Assembly (NCBI GenBank): GCA_940671915.1
Contig: CALNVZ010003435.1
Location: 15,058,114 to 15,122,113, forward strand
Origin: Paracentrotus lividus
Taxonomy: Eukaryota > Echinodermata > Echinoidea > Camarodonta > Echinidae
DNA length: 64,000 bases
Reading direction: 5' to 3'
In this document: piece by piece, positions 23,893-36,634 of the stretch
Layout: every line of letters starts with the position of its first letter
How positions within the stretch are numbered: position 1 is the first letter of the stretch
Notes under the pieces: model-generated
What the model saw: only the letters and a program-made list of their open reading frames with translations
Databases searched by the model: none
What the model was told of the DNA's origin: nothing
Program-made: the position numbers and the translations under genes

Positions 23893-25219
23893 TACAGTGT
23901 GTTCCTTAAAAAAAAGGTAATCGGAGTTCAAAGGTTAGTCATTTCAAAAGTATATGGTTTATTTTTGTGATTTGTTTACCAAAATACTAAGTATCTCATC
24001 AGCTTTAATTTTAGACATTGCTTATACGTCCAAACTGTAATGGGTCACAGAGTTAGGGTCCTTTGAAGGTGATGGGTACAAAACCCATTTTTTCCCCAAG
24101 TTTTTCGTGTTTAGGGTATGGAACCAACTTTTTATAAAATAGTGTTTTGGGTTTTGTCACACAAAGTTTCAATGAAATGCAATCTCATTTGTCAAAGGAC
24201 CTATCTCACTGGCAATGACATGGGTTCTCGATTATGCAAGCTTATGCATGAGTCTCTGGAGTCTCGCAGAGGTCGCCGCGATGTCTCTTGATTCTGCAAG
24301 AAGTCGCGAGAAAAATCAAACAAATGTCAAACATGTCCAATCTTTTAGTAGACTTCTTTAATACGCGAGCAAGTCTCTGTGACATCTTTGCGGACGGTTG
24401 CCGCGACGTCCCTTAAGTAGGCTATCCACGATGTTGCAGAGACGTACGTTGTCGGAACTAATTGCTAACGATTAACTCTTTGCCTGCCACATTAAGTTTA
24501 AGCATAAAAAAGAAGACTTTTCTCTTTAATTATTAAAATAGTATGTCAATATTTGCTTTGTATGAACTACGAGAAATTGTGCCGCAGACCCGGTCCTAGC
24601 ATTAGGCCTATCAGTGATTTTCAGATCTTTTGGCCCAGCCATCAAAGAGAAAATTAATTATTACGATTTTATAATTAATAAGTACAATTGTGACTATAGT
24701 CGAACTTGGCAGGCAAAGAGTTAAAAGAAATCGAACGGGCTAATAATTTTTACTTGCTGGCATCTTAAAGAAGAGTACTAAAAGATTACCATGTTTGAAT
24801 TTTGTTCCATTTTCCCTCGACGCCCTGAAGTCTCTGGAGACGTCACCACGACGCGTCGTCGCGACGTCTCCACGACTCAAGAGACTCATAATTGCGAACC
24901 CCTCTCATTGCCATTGAGATAGGTCCTTTGACAAATGAAATTGCATTTCATTGAAACTTTTTGTGACAAAACCCCCAAAAACTATGAAACCAAAAATTTA
25001 TAAAAAGTTGGTTTCATACCCTTAAAACGAAAAACTTGGGGGAAAAAAAATGGGTTTTGTACCTATCACCTTCAAACGACCCTAACTCTGTGACCCATTA
25101 CAGTTTGGACGTAAGCAATGTCTCAAATTAAAGCTGATGAGCTACTTAGTATAAACCATATACTTTTGAAATGACTGACCTTTGAACTTCGATTAACTTT
25201 TTTTTAGGAACACATTGTA
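23893..25219. mobile_element. Long-inverted-repeat DNA transposon, 1,327 bp, TA-flanked
   Basis: The arms from 23,893 to about 24,310 and from about 24,835 to 25,219 are reverse complements over roughly 400 bases. Ends are TACAGTGTGTTCCTTAAAAA and, on the other strand, TACAATGTGTTCCTAAAAAA; inside, CCTTTGAAGGTGATGGGTAC is mirrored by GTACCTATCACCTTCAAACG. TA flanks both ends (23,891-23,892; 25,220-25,221), as for Tc1/mariner elements. There is no transposase ORF, so it is non-autonomous. A second MITE is inserted in its centre. The inner arms are rich in GTCGCGACGTCTC-like words. Confidence 0.85.
24476..24720. mobile_element. piggyBac-like MITE nested in the long-inverted-repeat element
   Basis: TTAA at 24,472-24,475 and 24,721-24,724 flank terminal inverted repeats CTCTTTGCCTGCCACATTAA and CTCTTTGCCTGCCAAGTTCG (reverse complement of the right end). 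TTAA plus a CTTTGCCTGCC-type end fits piggyBac-derived MITEs. It is 245 bp and non-coding. Confidence 0.85.
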
Positions 25220-25220
25220 T

Positions 25221-25228
25221 ATGTATAT

Positions 25229-25288
<60 letters not shown>

Positions 25289-25290
25289 TT
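25221..25290. repeat. (TA)n microsatellite and T run
   Basis: TA repeats to 25,280 followed by a T run, directly against the right end of the 1.3 kb element. The ORFs here (Tyr-Ile repeats) are artefacts. Confidence 0.9.
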
Positions 25291-25478
25291 GTGCATTTTT
25301 TGTATATGTTCCCGATAAAAATAGGGCGAGCAATATAGGCCACAGGCACATACTGTGACCCTTATTTCCCCCACCCCCCCAAAAAAAAAAAAAACATGTA
25401 CAAACTTCAAAATAATGATGGAATCCCATTTTCTCTAGTCTTGCACATTTTTTCTTAGAATTATATCAAAAACATTTA

Positions 25479-25479
25479 A

Positions 25480-25510
<31 letters not shown>

Positions 25511-25512
25511 AA
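25479..25512. repeat. (AAAT)n microsatellite
   Basis: About eight TAAA units. Confidence 0.9.
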
Positions 25513-26439
25513 ATGTTTTCCCTTTTAGCAGAATTGTAGCTTCTGCCTCCAGAAGAAATGATTATGCACTTTATAAAAAAAATTATGGATCAGCACATGA
25601 TGGATATAATTTTGTGGGAAAAAAAACACATTCTCTTGTCATGTTGCACCTTTTCATTTCATGCTGACCTTTTGCCCCGCCCCCTCCCTATCCTTTTATC
25701 AGAGGGAAAACTTGATTGTATCAAGCAAAATAGCGACGATAAATGATTCAAAAGTCCTAAACCACAGAAATACAAGTTATATGACATAATTCTCAAAAAT
25801 CGGTCAGTCCCAAAATATTTATGACGTAGGGCCTAAAGGTGCCCTTGCTTGTAATCACGATCATTACGACATCACACAATCAGTAAATTGGCAAAGCTGA
25901 CCTTTCGCGATTGATGATCAAGCTCCGAAAAAGAAAGAAAAGGATGCGAAGTAAGATGAGGAAACCGACAGTCTTTTGTAGTTTAGTGCCTACATGTACG
26001 AACCGTAAGTAGCTTTTGATTGCCAATAGTATTATAAAAACAAAAGTTCCATCATAATGTTTTGTTTAAAGGAATTGAATGCAAATGTTATCATCAAAAC
26101 AGTGTTTAGGTTACGCACGATCATACATGTTGATGATTACAGACTCGGGGTGTGTGTTTGTGTGTGGTGGACTGGGAGAAGTCTCCGCTCAGCTCCGCAG
26201 CTCAGCCAGATCGAGTCGTGTAAACAGTTTGACCAGTTTGAGATGAATGTTAAAGTTTCATATTATGCCAGCATTTCTAACTTTTATGTTTATTTGTCAA
26301 TCATCTCCAGTAGGTCTAGCGTATAATCGTCATGGATTTTTCATAGATCCAATTTTGGAAGGGGGTTGTTGAATAAATCGATTCATCATCATGACATCAA
26401 TCATCATGATCAATCATGGAGAGGATCGTAGAGCCTAAA

Positions 26440-26930
26440 CTGACCAGTCCCCGTCGCGAAGCGACGGGAACTGACGGATGATTAGTTGTGGGGCTGGTAT
26501 ACCCCGAATCTCTCACAAGTAATATATTTTTTAAAAAATGATACTCACATTGAATTTATGTAACTTCCAAGAATACAAGAGCAGATAGGTTCTTCCACAT
26601 ATTTATGTTGTCATAACAATGAGTGATTGATATTTGAAGGCAAAAATCAGTTCCAAACACGTAACTTGTGTTCATATCGCAGGTACGGTACATGGCGATA
26701 GAGACCCGCGGTCGCGAGCGCCGTCTGCTAGCAAGCTAGCTAGGCGGCTAGAGCAGGCGGCTCTAGCGGGCCGTAGGCGCTGCTGTTCAAAAGCACAGCG
26801 ATTTTTTCTATTTCCGGGTCGACCCTTCATAAAGGTCACCCATCAATATTCAACGTAAATGAACAAATCCCTTCTACAGCGCTGTCGCCTTCGGCACCAG
26901 CGCTGTCTATAGTTACGTAGAGCCTAACAA
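26440..26930. other. GC-rich island with short palindromes
   Basis: A locally GC-rich stretch in AT-rich DNA: the hairpin CCCGTCGCGAAGCGACGGG (26,450-26,468), GCTAGCAAGCTAGC near 26,727, and two CAGCGCTG words near 26,878 and 26,901. It could be a repeat remnant or a promoter island; no gene start can be tied to it. Confidence 0.4.
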
Positions 26931-26957
26931 GTTAGGTCCTGTAAATGTAATAGTACC

Positions 26958-27175
26958 CAGTTGTTGTATGTCCGGACGGGTTGGATGTCCGGACACTCAA
27001 TTTTAACCAGTCATTTGAAAGGATTTAAAAGCAATGTCTTTGAAGTTTTTTAGCACAAAAATGTCAGAAAATATTGTGGAGAACAAGTAGATCTAATGAT
27101 GATATATTTTTGGCTTAATGTCGAAAAAACCAGGCTTCATTTTTGTTAGGCCTAAGTATCCGGACAACCCCATCC
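26958..27175. mobile_element. Small TCCGGAC-ended element, copy 1
   Basis: Starts CAGTTGTTGTATGTCCGGAC plus GGGTTG and ends TATCCGGACAACCCCATCC, which gives GGGTTG..TCCGGA inverted ends. A relative lies at 27,531. Confidence 0.5.
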
Positions 27176-27530
27176 TACTAGTAATCCCGGTCTTCATGCC
27201 TGTCATTTGTCAATGTCGTTCACGGCACATGTTACAAGTTTTTAAATTCAAGGTATGGTAGCTAGGGGGTCCTGAATCTACGTGGGTCTTAAGTCTACGC
27301 ACCGTTACCCGCTGAAGTGAATGGAGCCAAAATATGCATTCGCATAAATACAGGAGCCATAATAGCAAAACAGTGTTTCATTTCAAATTTCAAAGTTCCT
27401 TCTTTTTCGGCTAAAAATAGAAGCAATGTGTTAAAAAGGTAAAAATTATTGAATTATGTTAACAATTTCATAATATTTTGTGGAAATTTGGAAACACATA
27501 CTGTATTTGTGGAAATATTCGCGGTATACC

Positions 27531-27723
27531 CGGTTGTTGTATGTCCGGACGGGTTGTTTGTCCGGAGAAAGACGGCAATTTTAGGAGCTTTGTGATCAAT
27601 ATTTCATTAATTGATTGTTTTTGCGATTTCTCGCACCAAATTTGTATGGAAAATCGAGAGCTACAAGATGATGTTTTTTAATCTGTTGCTTTATTGTTTG
27701 TACCGGACACTAGGACCCCATCC
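27531..27723. mobile_element. Small TCCGGAC-ended element, copy 2
   Basis: Starts CGGTTGTTGTATGTCCGGAC plus GGGTTG and ends TACCGGACACTAGGACCCCA plus TCC. Direct orientation relative to copy 1; internal sequence is diverged. Confidence 0.5.
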
Positions 27724-27724
27724 A

Positions 27725-30700
27725 TTACTCACTCTATTTTCTGACAGATGTTACGCAAATTAGCGTGCCTAGGACCGCCAAATTAAAGGAAACCCACAAA
27801 TACGTGTAGGTCATGCACAATGTTCGGGAATTCGTGTGTATTGAATGGTTCAGTTGCGAGCTTTAACGAACATTGCACGCGCGAATTTAAGATACTCATT
27901 GAAACCATGTTTCTGGAAGTTTGCTCAGCTACAGAGCGGCGGAAAAATTAATACCCGTGAATATAATAACGGACAAACACTAATCTAAGTCAAAAGGATG
28001 TCTGTAGAATTGGTTCAAGGGACTGCAGTCTGCTTCGGCACGGCACACTTAGCGAGAGGGTTTCTTCTGTTGCGCCAATTCAACACATAGCGATTCCGTA
28101 ATTGGCTGTGAGTTTTTGCATTGCTTTTGCACCAAAATAACTCCTCAGATGAATTATAGTGATATTTTGGTACTTATAAGACGTAAGAAACTAAGTGCGT
28201 TAGCTTTTTGGATCACCCCTCTTATAATTACGAATTAGAGTTGATTGATTCTACATCAGGGATTATTAACTTTTAAATTATCAAGATATATAACCTCTTT
28301 AGTAATCTTGGCCCTACTCAGTATCAAACTGCCTTCCTTATTTTGCATGTTTTCCATGATGGTGGTTTGCACCTTATACTGTTTGCAGGAAGATCTACTT
28401 TCATGTTGGTAATGATGGTTAAATGAAATTATGGTATTCATTAATAATTAGAGAGGATATGACGCATAGTAATTTTTCAAGGTAATGATCATTTAAAGAT
28501 AAATGTAACACGGAAAAGATTTGAGTGTAAAACTGGTACTGCAAAGACTCCGCTCAAGCCCTTCCACAAGGGTGACCCGCAACTGCTTTACATTCTCCTC
28601 CAAGGAAACATTTCAAAATGAAAAATGTCAACAAACAATCTCAAACACTTTTGTAACATATCTTTTTCTCAAAGATTATTCGACATTTGGCTGAAACCAA
28701 TTTTTCAGAACTTCCCCCCCCAAAAAAAAGAATTAAAAATAGAATATTAAAGCTTGCTATCACAAAGAGGGATGCAATCAGAATGTGCTTTAAATAAATT
28801 AATTACAGGACTTGTTACTTTGATCTTTTTCTGTAGCGCGTAGGTTGTTCATCCAAGTGGAAAATTTTATGAGATTTGTAGTACCACACGACTATCCATT
28901 TTTGAAATGTTAGTAATGTCATTAACTGCATGTATCACAGATCACTAGTGTTTTTCTAAGCTTGAACACTTAATCAATCATTATTATAAAGAAAAAGAGA
29001 CACAGAAAACTCACACTGACATAACAAATGTAGATCACCAGCCCTTTACTGCTGCTTTGAACTCTCATCCAACTACAAATTACATGTAGTCATTACCTTA
29101 ATAGAACTAATATTTTTTAAAAATTTCCTAATAAACATGCATGTAACCAAAAAGGGTTGTGGTTAGTTGATTTGACAATACTTGCCATGTAAATTTGTAA
29201 TCCGAAGGTGTTAATTCCATCGCAATTTGTGGCATCGATGAAGCAGAAGACTAATTAGCATTACATTGTAATCAATGCATTATTTCCCAGAAAAATACTA
29301 CGTTTTATGAGTCTATGTTGTACTAATCTGGCTATTCCCATGTTTAGAATTCGATTTTACGTCAATGGACAGTTTACATAAAATTGTAACGTTCAGTACT
29401 AAGATCCCTGAACATTGCACAGTTTTTAAAGCACCTGTAAAATGGGTCAATTGTTCAGGAAATCCGTACAAATGTCATAGTACTTACAATTAGGAGACGG
29501 AAATTATAATGTATGACTATAATCATCCCAAACCAGAACAGTGAAATGAAGCTATAGTACTGACTATATCTTCCCACGACATGATGAAGCTCAAATGTGT
29601 ATGTTTGTCATTATATTGCGATTATCAAAATTAATTCCTGATTTTTCGTACCTCGAAAATTAAATTGTACGGTGCGAAATTCAAATCGATTATTGACCGT
29701 TAGCGCAGATAATAATGCACGCTGATACGCTGTGTGTATATTGCTGTGTGTGGTAAGTGCGGAGCTGCCCGCGCTGTAATATCAACGACGTTGATGGAGA
29801 GCTGGTCTAGATTAGTAGTCAGATTTTTGTTTCATATTACTGATCTAGGCAACCTATGACAGTAAAACTGAATAGACAGTATGAGTCGATCATATTCTAA
29901 AGTTATTCCAAGTTGCATTACCGTAGTTTTCGCAATTTGTGAAAAAGGATGACACTACATGTACCTTTAAAAATCACTTTGAATTGTTACAATATCATCA
30001 TGCCTACCAACATCTCAGGATCACAGGATTGTACATGCATCTAAACATTGATCAATAAATTGTGTAGGCTCCTACTTGTATTGTTTTTTAAGCTAAAGCA
30101 CTTGTCCATACATGTACATGTGTATGTGCCACTTTATCTTTATGTTCACCATATTCCCACTCGTACGTACATGTTTCCAAGCTCTGAAAACTTGACAATT
30201 GATAAATGTACTTGAAGAAACATTCCCTGTGGCACATTACCCAGGATGAATCTCTTTAAATGAACCAAAATTTAGCATTATTGCATCTAATGCTTTTATT
30301 TTAGCATGATCTTTGTCATGCTTGTCATTTTCCATTTTATACTGCATTGTTTTTTCAATATGTTGACAAAAAGTTTGCATTTTAAATTAAATTCCAATGA
30401 ATGAAAAGCATTTCAGAGTGAAACCTATATGGAAACAGTGTGAAAATACAATGACATGATCACAATTTGATCTTTATACACTTAAGCCTGGTAGCAATAA
30501 AACATATTTGGTCATCAAATCACTTTATGTCACCAAGAATTGATTCTTTTGATAAATTAAACATTGAGAAACAAGACTAAAATAAAATTTCAAAATTGAA
30601 CTGAATGATGTATAAATATGTACATTTATTCCAGAGTCTGGAGTCTTAAGTAATTGTATATAATAATTATTCTATTAATTAAACAAGGTAAAATAAGTTG

Positions 30701-30960
30701 AAATTCATTTGAGTTTCACTTTTTAATATGTATCCAGATGATCATAAATTATCATTGTGTCTTTGATTACATTAAAAACACAACAATATATGAAGTTTGT
30801 GCATCCCACTTGTCATTTAGACTAAATCCAGTTTCATCGATAAATCATGACTCTAGATTACCAGAAATGTACTCTGAAATTCTGACTTCTAGTTTGAGAA
30901 ATTAGATGTTAAACAAAAATCACACAAAAACATTCCAATTAATTTTACAATGGGGTAATA
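27725..30960. other. Intergenic, no gene seen
   Basis: AT-rich sequence, a mildly GC-richer patch near 29,690-29,810, and no supported coding exon. Confidence 0.55.
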
Positions 30961-30961
30961 T

Positions 30962-31519
30962 CATGTCAAATCACCCAATGGGTTTAACCTGACCATTTCC
31001 GATTTTGCTGAAACTTGGTGTACAATGTTGAAAGTCATCCCACAGCACCAAATTTTGAATTTCAGGTCAATCGGGTGAAGGGTTCGGGAGATACAGGCCC
31101 CCCAATTTCAAGATTTTCGGCGAAAAGGTGCGAGGTCACCTACCTTTTAACCCCTATATCTTGGGAACTACTGTGTCATTCTTCACAAAATGGGTGTTTT
31201 AAGAAAGGGGATTTATCAACAATTCAAAATCTGCCATCGTTATGAAAATTGGTACATGTTTGGGGGCCTTGACCTTGAAGTTGACCTTGTGGATCACATA
31301 TTAATTTTTTTTCTCCAATGAATAAATTGTATGACATGTTCACTCAGATATATAAAAGTTTCAGAGATGTAATATTTTGCGTGTTGTAACAACGAAATAC
31401 AGAAATGCCTAGATGACGACAGCCACATGTATACGTAAATGCCAATAAGTCAAAAAGTATTGGAGATAGCATTATCACATTTTGTGTAATTATTCAGATA
31501 TTTTGGGTGATTTGACATG
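30962..31519. mobile_element. MITE, 558 bp, with 17-bp terminal inverted repeats
   Basis: The left end CATGTCAAATCACCCAA is the exact reverse complement of TTGGGTGATTTGACATG at 31,503-31,519. The interior has a 76-residue ORF without known motifs. The family was not identified. Confidence 0.75.
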
Positions 31520-33385
31520 GAATGAACCAATAATGTGCAAAATTGTTTTTGTTTTTTTGTAAGCAAAAATGTCAGGTCAATAATAATTAAACTGGTTTCT
31601 TTTTAACCCAGTTGATGAAAACTTTTGATTATTGTAGAAATTTTGTCACATACGTGTACATGTACATGTAAGCTAGAGGATTAAGTATGCCAGGTGCTGA
31701 TCCAGGCTGAGGGGGCAGCATTTTTTGTTAAGAAACTGTTTTTCTCATAACTTTGCCTGAAGTTGAATTGATGGGAATGTGTAGGCGTACATCTTCATAA
31801 AAGGAGAAATGTAATGACAATAAAAGTGATGTTTTGCGTACATTTCAATACTTACAAACATAAATTTATACTGAAATCTTACATATACATGTACCTAAAA
31901 TCTCTTTCCCCCTCTTTTGTATGTTGTTGGAATTAATAGATGTGATGCTGATATTCCTATGTTATTGGTGCTAAATAATATAACATTACATGTAGGAAAG
32001 GCCTGAAGAAATAGCTTCTTGAAAAATAAATGCAAAATATTGTCGTCTTGCTTGAGTGGCTAGGCATCAACTTTCAGTACCTTTGATAATTATGTGTTTA
32101 TATCTAGTCTTTATTTCATTGTTTGGGTTTTTAAAATGATTGGTTACAAGCCTGATTTTTAATAAGTTCCTTATATTTTATATTAAATGATTTATCATGC
32201 CATGATTGTTATTTTTTCGCCATTTTAAAATTTTAGGAATAAAAAATCTTTTTATTGCTAAAATAAAAACTGTTTAATGATCATGAAGAAGGTTTATTTG
32301 AAGGGAAGTAATATGAATGCTGGAGAGGGCACCGGATGTGCTCTAACGGTCAAATTCAAATGTTCACAGAGATGCAATGCATAAAAATTGGTGTAATGGT
32401 CACTTTGCTTGCTTTAGATTTTCAAAACAGACAAAATAATTGATAATGTTCAACCAAAATTATGAAGCTAGCTTTAAGATAATCATTATCCTTTGATAGT
32501 ATGGATTTTTTTCCAAACCTTCAAATGATGTTTTTCTTGAATTGTTCTGTTTTTTTTTATCAAAATGCCAGGGTGAACCTCGCATATGAACATTCATGTA
32601 ATTCAAATTATTAATGTCCACTGAACATTGACAAAACATACCAAAATAATAAATAAATAAATAATAATAATTAGAAAAATCCCCTACATGTAGGTTGCTG
32701 TCATTTTGTATATTTTACCCTAATTTGGACCAATTACTTTTTATAGTGACAATACAAAAATCCATTGTTTGTGAACATCAAATTTCTTTCATGCATTATT
32801 GTTGCCCTTGGATACATCATTTGATTATTCTGACCTTCATTGAACCTGAAATGTGTCATATGGTTTAGCTGTTAAATGCCGACTGTGTAAAAAGTCACGC
32901 TCATTTGCTTTAATAATATTTACATGTATGCCACATTTATTACTTATTATGTCATATTTAATTCAATATGTTTGATACATGTAGGTTCTTGTTTTATTTA
33001 CAATGTCCATGTTCATTCTTGTTGAAGTTTACATGAATGTAGACATTATTTTGCCTTTTTAGTTTTATCATATTAATACGTCAGACATTGAAAAATTATG
33101 TTCTCCTCTACTACATGTAATTCAGTTATAGTGTAAAAATTATACATTTTACAACAAACACAAACCACATTGTATGCATATTTTAAGTTTTGCAAGTAAA
33201 ATATATATCCTGTATTACATTGTACAAATGTACATAGTACACAAAAAAAAAGTTGTTTTCTACAAAATACACTGTATTAGGGCCTTAGGATTATCAGAAA
33301 ATATTGTGAAGAAAAGTTACATGCACAATATATGAAATGAATACTGGATACAATTTGTCTCCTTCCTGCAAGAAGGTACTTTATA
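31520..33385. other. Intergenic, no gene seen
   Basis: AT-rich; many TACATGTA words; no coding or element borders supported. Confidence 0.55.
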
Positions 33386-33389
33386 CCCC

Positions 33390-34731
33390 CCGTCCACTGG
33401 GCAAAGACAAGACGCCGAAGGTGAATTTCGGGATTTTTAAGCCATTCAGCGGTCCATCCGCGTTATATTGAAGGCATACTTGAACGCCACTGTTTTATTG
33501 GTTGTCTTGTCTTTGAACTACCTCCGTCGTCTCAAGATTATAATTGTTCCGCTTCCAATTTTAGTCGAGACTAAATCTGGACGCGGAAATGGTCGCATGA
33601 CACCTTCATCGCCTTGGCTGTGCAAACATACTCAGCAATTACCAGCTGACCGGAGACGCTCTTTAAAGCTTCTGCTCCAAACAACAGCTTCCCCCAGTTC
33701 CGGAGAAGAATGCGAGGCAGTCAAACATAGACAATACACTGAAGCCAAAAGAGTTCATCAACGCAAAGTTGTTTGGGTCTTATAAGGAGTTTGCCGAGTA
33801 GCTCATGACATCATTCGTGTCGACAAGAGAGTCGAAGAGTTAACTTGTATCCAAGAGGGGAAGTCTTTTTGCTTTCTAAAATGAACTGAATAATTTCCAA
33901 ATTAAGCTCTAGAGATGGATCATACTGTCAATCTAATGTGGACTGTTTTATACTTGACAAATCAATAAATCAAATCAAATCAAAATGTTACCAAAGAAAG
34001 GTTCCGTTTCAGTTCATTCAGTAATATTTTAGTAATTAATTTGACTTCTCATGTTGTTTCGATCAAATCAGGAATCAAGTGGATAACGTTTATCTACACG
34101 TAAGTTTATAAGGAATACAATGTATATTTCACTTGAAATGATTATTATTATTCACAACGAATATAATTTGTTTCAAAAGTAGTATTATTATTTTGCAAGA
34201 TCGAATGATAAATGTGTTCAAATAAATTCATATGTTTTCATATTGAACAGGAGATGATATTATTTGCCGAAGATTTCATGAAACAGATTAAAATACTTAT
34301 TGAGCAAAATGGAAATTTATTGAAAAACATTGAATTAAAAAAGATAAGTAATAGTTTTTTTGAGGCTCGGGAAAACTAATTTAAGAGTGGGGTCATCAGT
34401 GGACAGAAAACAATTTTTTTTCCTGAAGAAATCGACACTTTCTGTCAGTGGCAATTAAGTGCAAAGTGTAATGTTAAGAAAAGCCTTGAATCATTACTCT
34501 TCTTTTTTTTTCAAGCACTTAGACCCTCCATGTAAAAAAAAAAATGAATTCATATTCAACAAGATTAAAGTTCTAGAGAGGTTGTGGCCCTGAGCCAACC
34601 CTGTGCGATCTTTTGCCCAATACTTCCATCATTTAGGCATTGCTTCCGACAACCAGGATTTAGAGGGTTATTTTGTTCCTAGGCATAATTTGGTACTCTT
34701 TCTTTTAACGCGGAATGTTATTAGTATAAGA

Positions 34732-34764
<33 letters not shown>

Positions 34765-36019
34765 ATCTTTCTATGCTCCCCTTTGGCAAAAAGAATTTCC
34801 CACGGGGCTTTTAATTGGTCTAAATGGTTTTATTTTAATATGAAAGTTTTCTCTCTTTTTTAATAAGCTACGAATAGGGGAACTTTTAGACATGCTTGAA
34901 AAAGATGGAGGCACGTTGCCCACTTGATCTCCTGGTTTCTGCCACCCCTCCATGACAGGTTTGATTGTGCGACGATGTTGGCATGGAGAGCTGAACATAA
35001 ATTCTACCCTGCCTATTCTGATCATTTTAATAGATTTATCATTCAAAAATCTGTACCATGTTGAATATAGATCAATGGGACTTTTAAGCCCCGTCGTTAA
35101 CAGACCCTTTTTTAGTGTTAACCAAGAAAAAACTTCTTTAAAAAAAAAAATAAAATAAATAAAGGTAGCATAATCATAAATATGTATTACTTGTTGATAA
35201 ATTAGTGTAATTATTGAATAATGCAAAAACCCCTGTACGTTAAATTCTGCAAAATTATACAATTATAAGTGGCAAGCGTATTAAATAATATGATTTATTG
35301 TTTTTATTCTATAAACATGAACATTCTATAAAAATGCAAATAGATGTGTGATTTTCAACATTTATAACACCCCAAATTGTTATTGTGTTTCATTTAGAAG
35401 AAGTGCATTGTCTATAATTATGTTAGTATAAGCCGAAACAAAATATTGTAGTTTTATCTTCTTTGTTCCAAAATACCTTACTTTGGACGTTGGTTTTCCA
35501 ATTCTATTTCAAATATAATTGGTCAAAAATCTTAAAATTAATTTTCTTTTCCCTAAAAAAAAAACTGTGCTGTTATTTAACATGTTTGTGATATTTTGAT
35601 ATAATTACTTTTTATAATGGCGAAATTGGCGTACATTTTGTGAAAACCGAAAAATCAGAGAACTTTTTTTTTTTCCACCTCCCCTGTTTATACTTTTATT
35701 ATTACTTCATTACTGTCTGCATAGCTAAATGGATCTAACGTTTGTCTTAGACCTGATTGACCACTCATAATGATTAATAGACCGTTCACGTGAGTGTTGT
35801 TTCAGTTGATAAGCGATATTCCTGAACATTTCGTCGGTTGATTGCCGAGACATTCTCAGTATGTCTGCGAGACATGAATATGGTATGTCAGCACTGAGGT
35901 CAATCAGATTGCCAAATATTTTGACTTTTCGCCTTGGCTGACGCGGTATGGCGGTGCTGATATTACAGTAAATTTCGTCTTCGACCTTCTTGGTCTTGTC
36001 TTTTGTCCAGTGGCGCCCC
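33390..36019. mobile_element. Possible DNA transposon remnant bounded by related inverted ends
   Basis: GTCCACTGGGCAAAGACAAG near 33,393 is matched on the other strand by GCCACTGGACAAAAGACAAG ending near 36,014; both are followed by GAAGG. Two unassigned ORFs lie just inside the ends: + strand 33,468-33,785 (105 residues, basic) and - strand 35,725-36,024 (99 residues, with SCLADILRMSRQSTDEMFRN). Neither matches a family I know. The centre has a poly(A) run (34,733-34,761) and AT-rich filler. The two ends may instead be separate copies of one repeat. Confidence 0.35.
33945..33986 (+). repeat. Retroposon-like 3' tail (ATCAA)n
   Basis: CAATAAATCAAATCAAATCA looks like the short tandem tail that ends many LINEs and SINEs. 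No body could be assigned. Confidence 0.4.
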
Positions 36020-36023
36020 CCCA

Positions 36024-36634
36024 TTTAAGGAGGAGTCCGGGCTTGAAATGAGAAAGTTTTGTAAAATTAAGTAAATTCATCTAGCACAACACAGAAAATT
36101 TCATCAAAACGGATGAAAAATACAAAGTTATGCATTTTTAGGTCGTGATTTTTTTGTTGTAAAACAGGTTCTTGGTCAATTGTCTCATTGTCTCATTTGA
36201 TATATTTGATATTGAAATGAGCAAACTGATGAGTTGTCACAGTCCCCTACTTCTTGTGTATTTTATTATATGAAATCCTATTATCTCATTTTTTATATAT
36301 TGGTATACAGAAAATCTGTCCCTCATACTGAAATGAGTAAAAGCAATTGTGACCTTGAACATTCCACAAGGATTAATCCGTGTTTTTATGTCCTTGGGGC
36401 AGAAAATTTTGATAATTTGGTAGTTTCATACATATAAAAACAAGAATGTTAGGGGGGACTGAGACATCATCAGTTTGCCAATTTGAAGAACTGTTTCCTA
36501 AAAAATTCAAAACCTAGGAAAATTCATAACTTTGCTATTTTTATCCGATTTTAATGAAATTTTCAGTGTTGTGCTTTTTCGATTTTACTTTATTTTTCTT
36601 ATAATGCAAACTCCAGCCTGGATGAGTCCTTTAA
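36024..36634. mobile_element. Long-inverted-repeat MITE, about 611 bp
   Basis: The left arm (TTTAAGGAGGAGTCCGGGCT .. GCACAACAC .. AAAATTTCATCAAAACGGAT .. CAAAGTTATG) and the right arm (CATAACTTTG .. ATCCGATTTTAATGAAATTT .. GTGTTGTGC .. CCAGCCTGGATGAGTCCTTT) are reverse complements over about 190 bases with gaps. GCAAACTGATGA is mirrored by TCATCAGTTTGC further in. I recall very similar AT-rich arms as common repeats in sea urchin DNA. Confidence 0.75.

Noticed and set aside
25146-25429. Three overlapping Tyr-Ile repeat ORFs
   Set aside because: Read-through of a TA microsatellite and the end of an inverted-repeat element.
26450-26468. Perfect 8-bp-arm hairpin resembling a bacterial terminator
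   Set aside because: Context is eukaryotic; no gene ends there, so a terminator call has no basis.
33468-33785. Host gene exon
   Set aside because: No convincing splice borders or known motif; better explained as part of a repeat remnant.
34603-35262. ORFs of 86 and 163 codons around 34.6-35.3 kb, and a frame reading LRIGELLDMLEKDGGTLPT
   Set aside because: Poly(A)/AT composition, no splice sites or known motifs; the short helical-looking piece is too small to support a gene.
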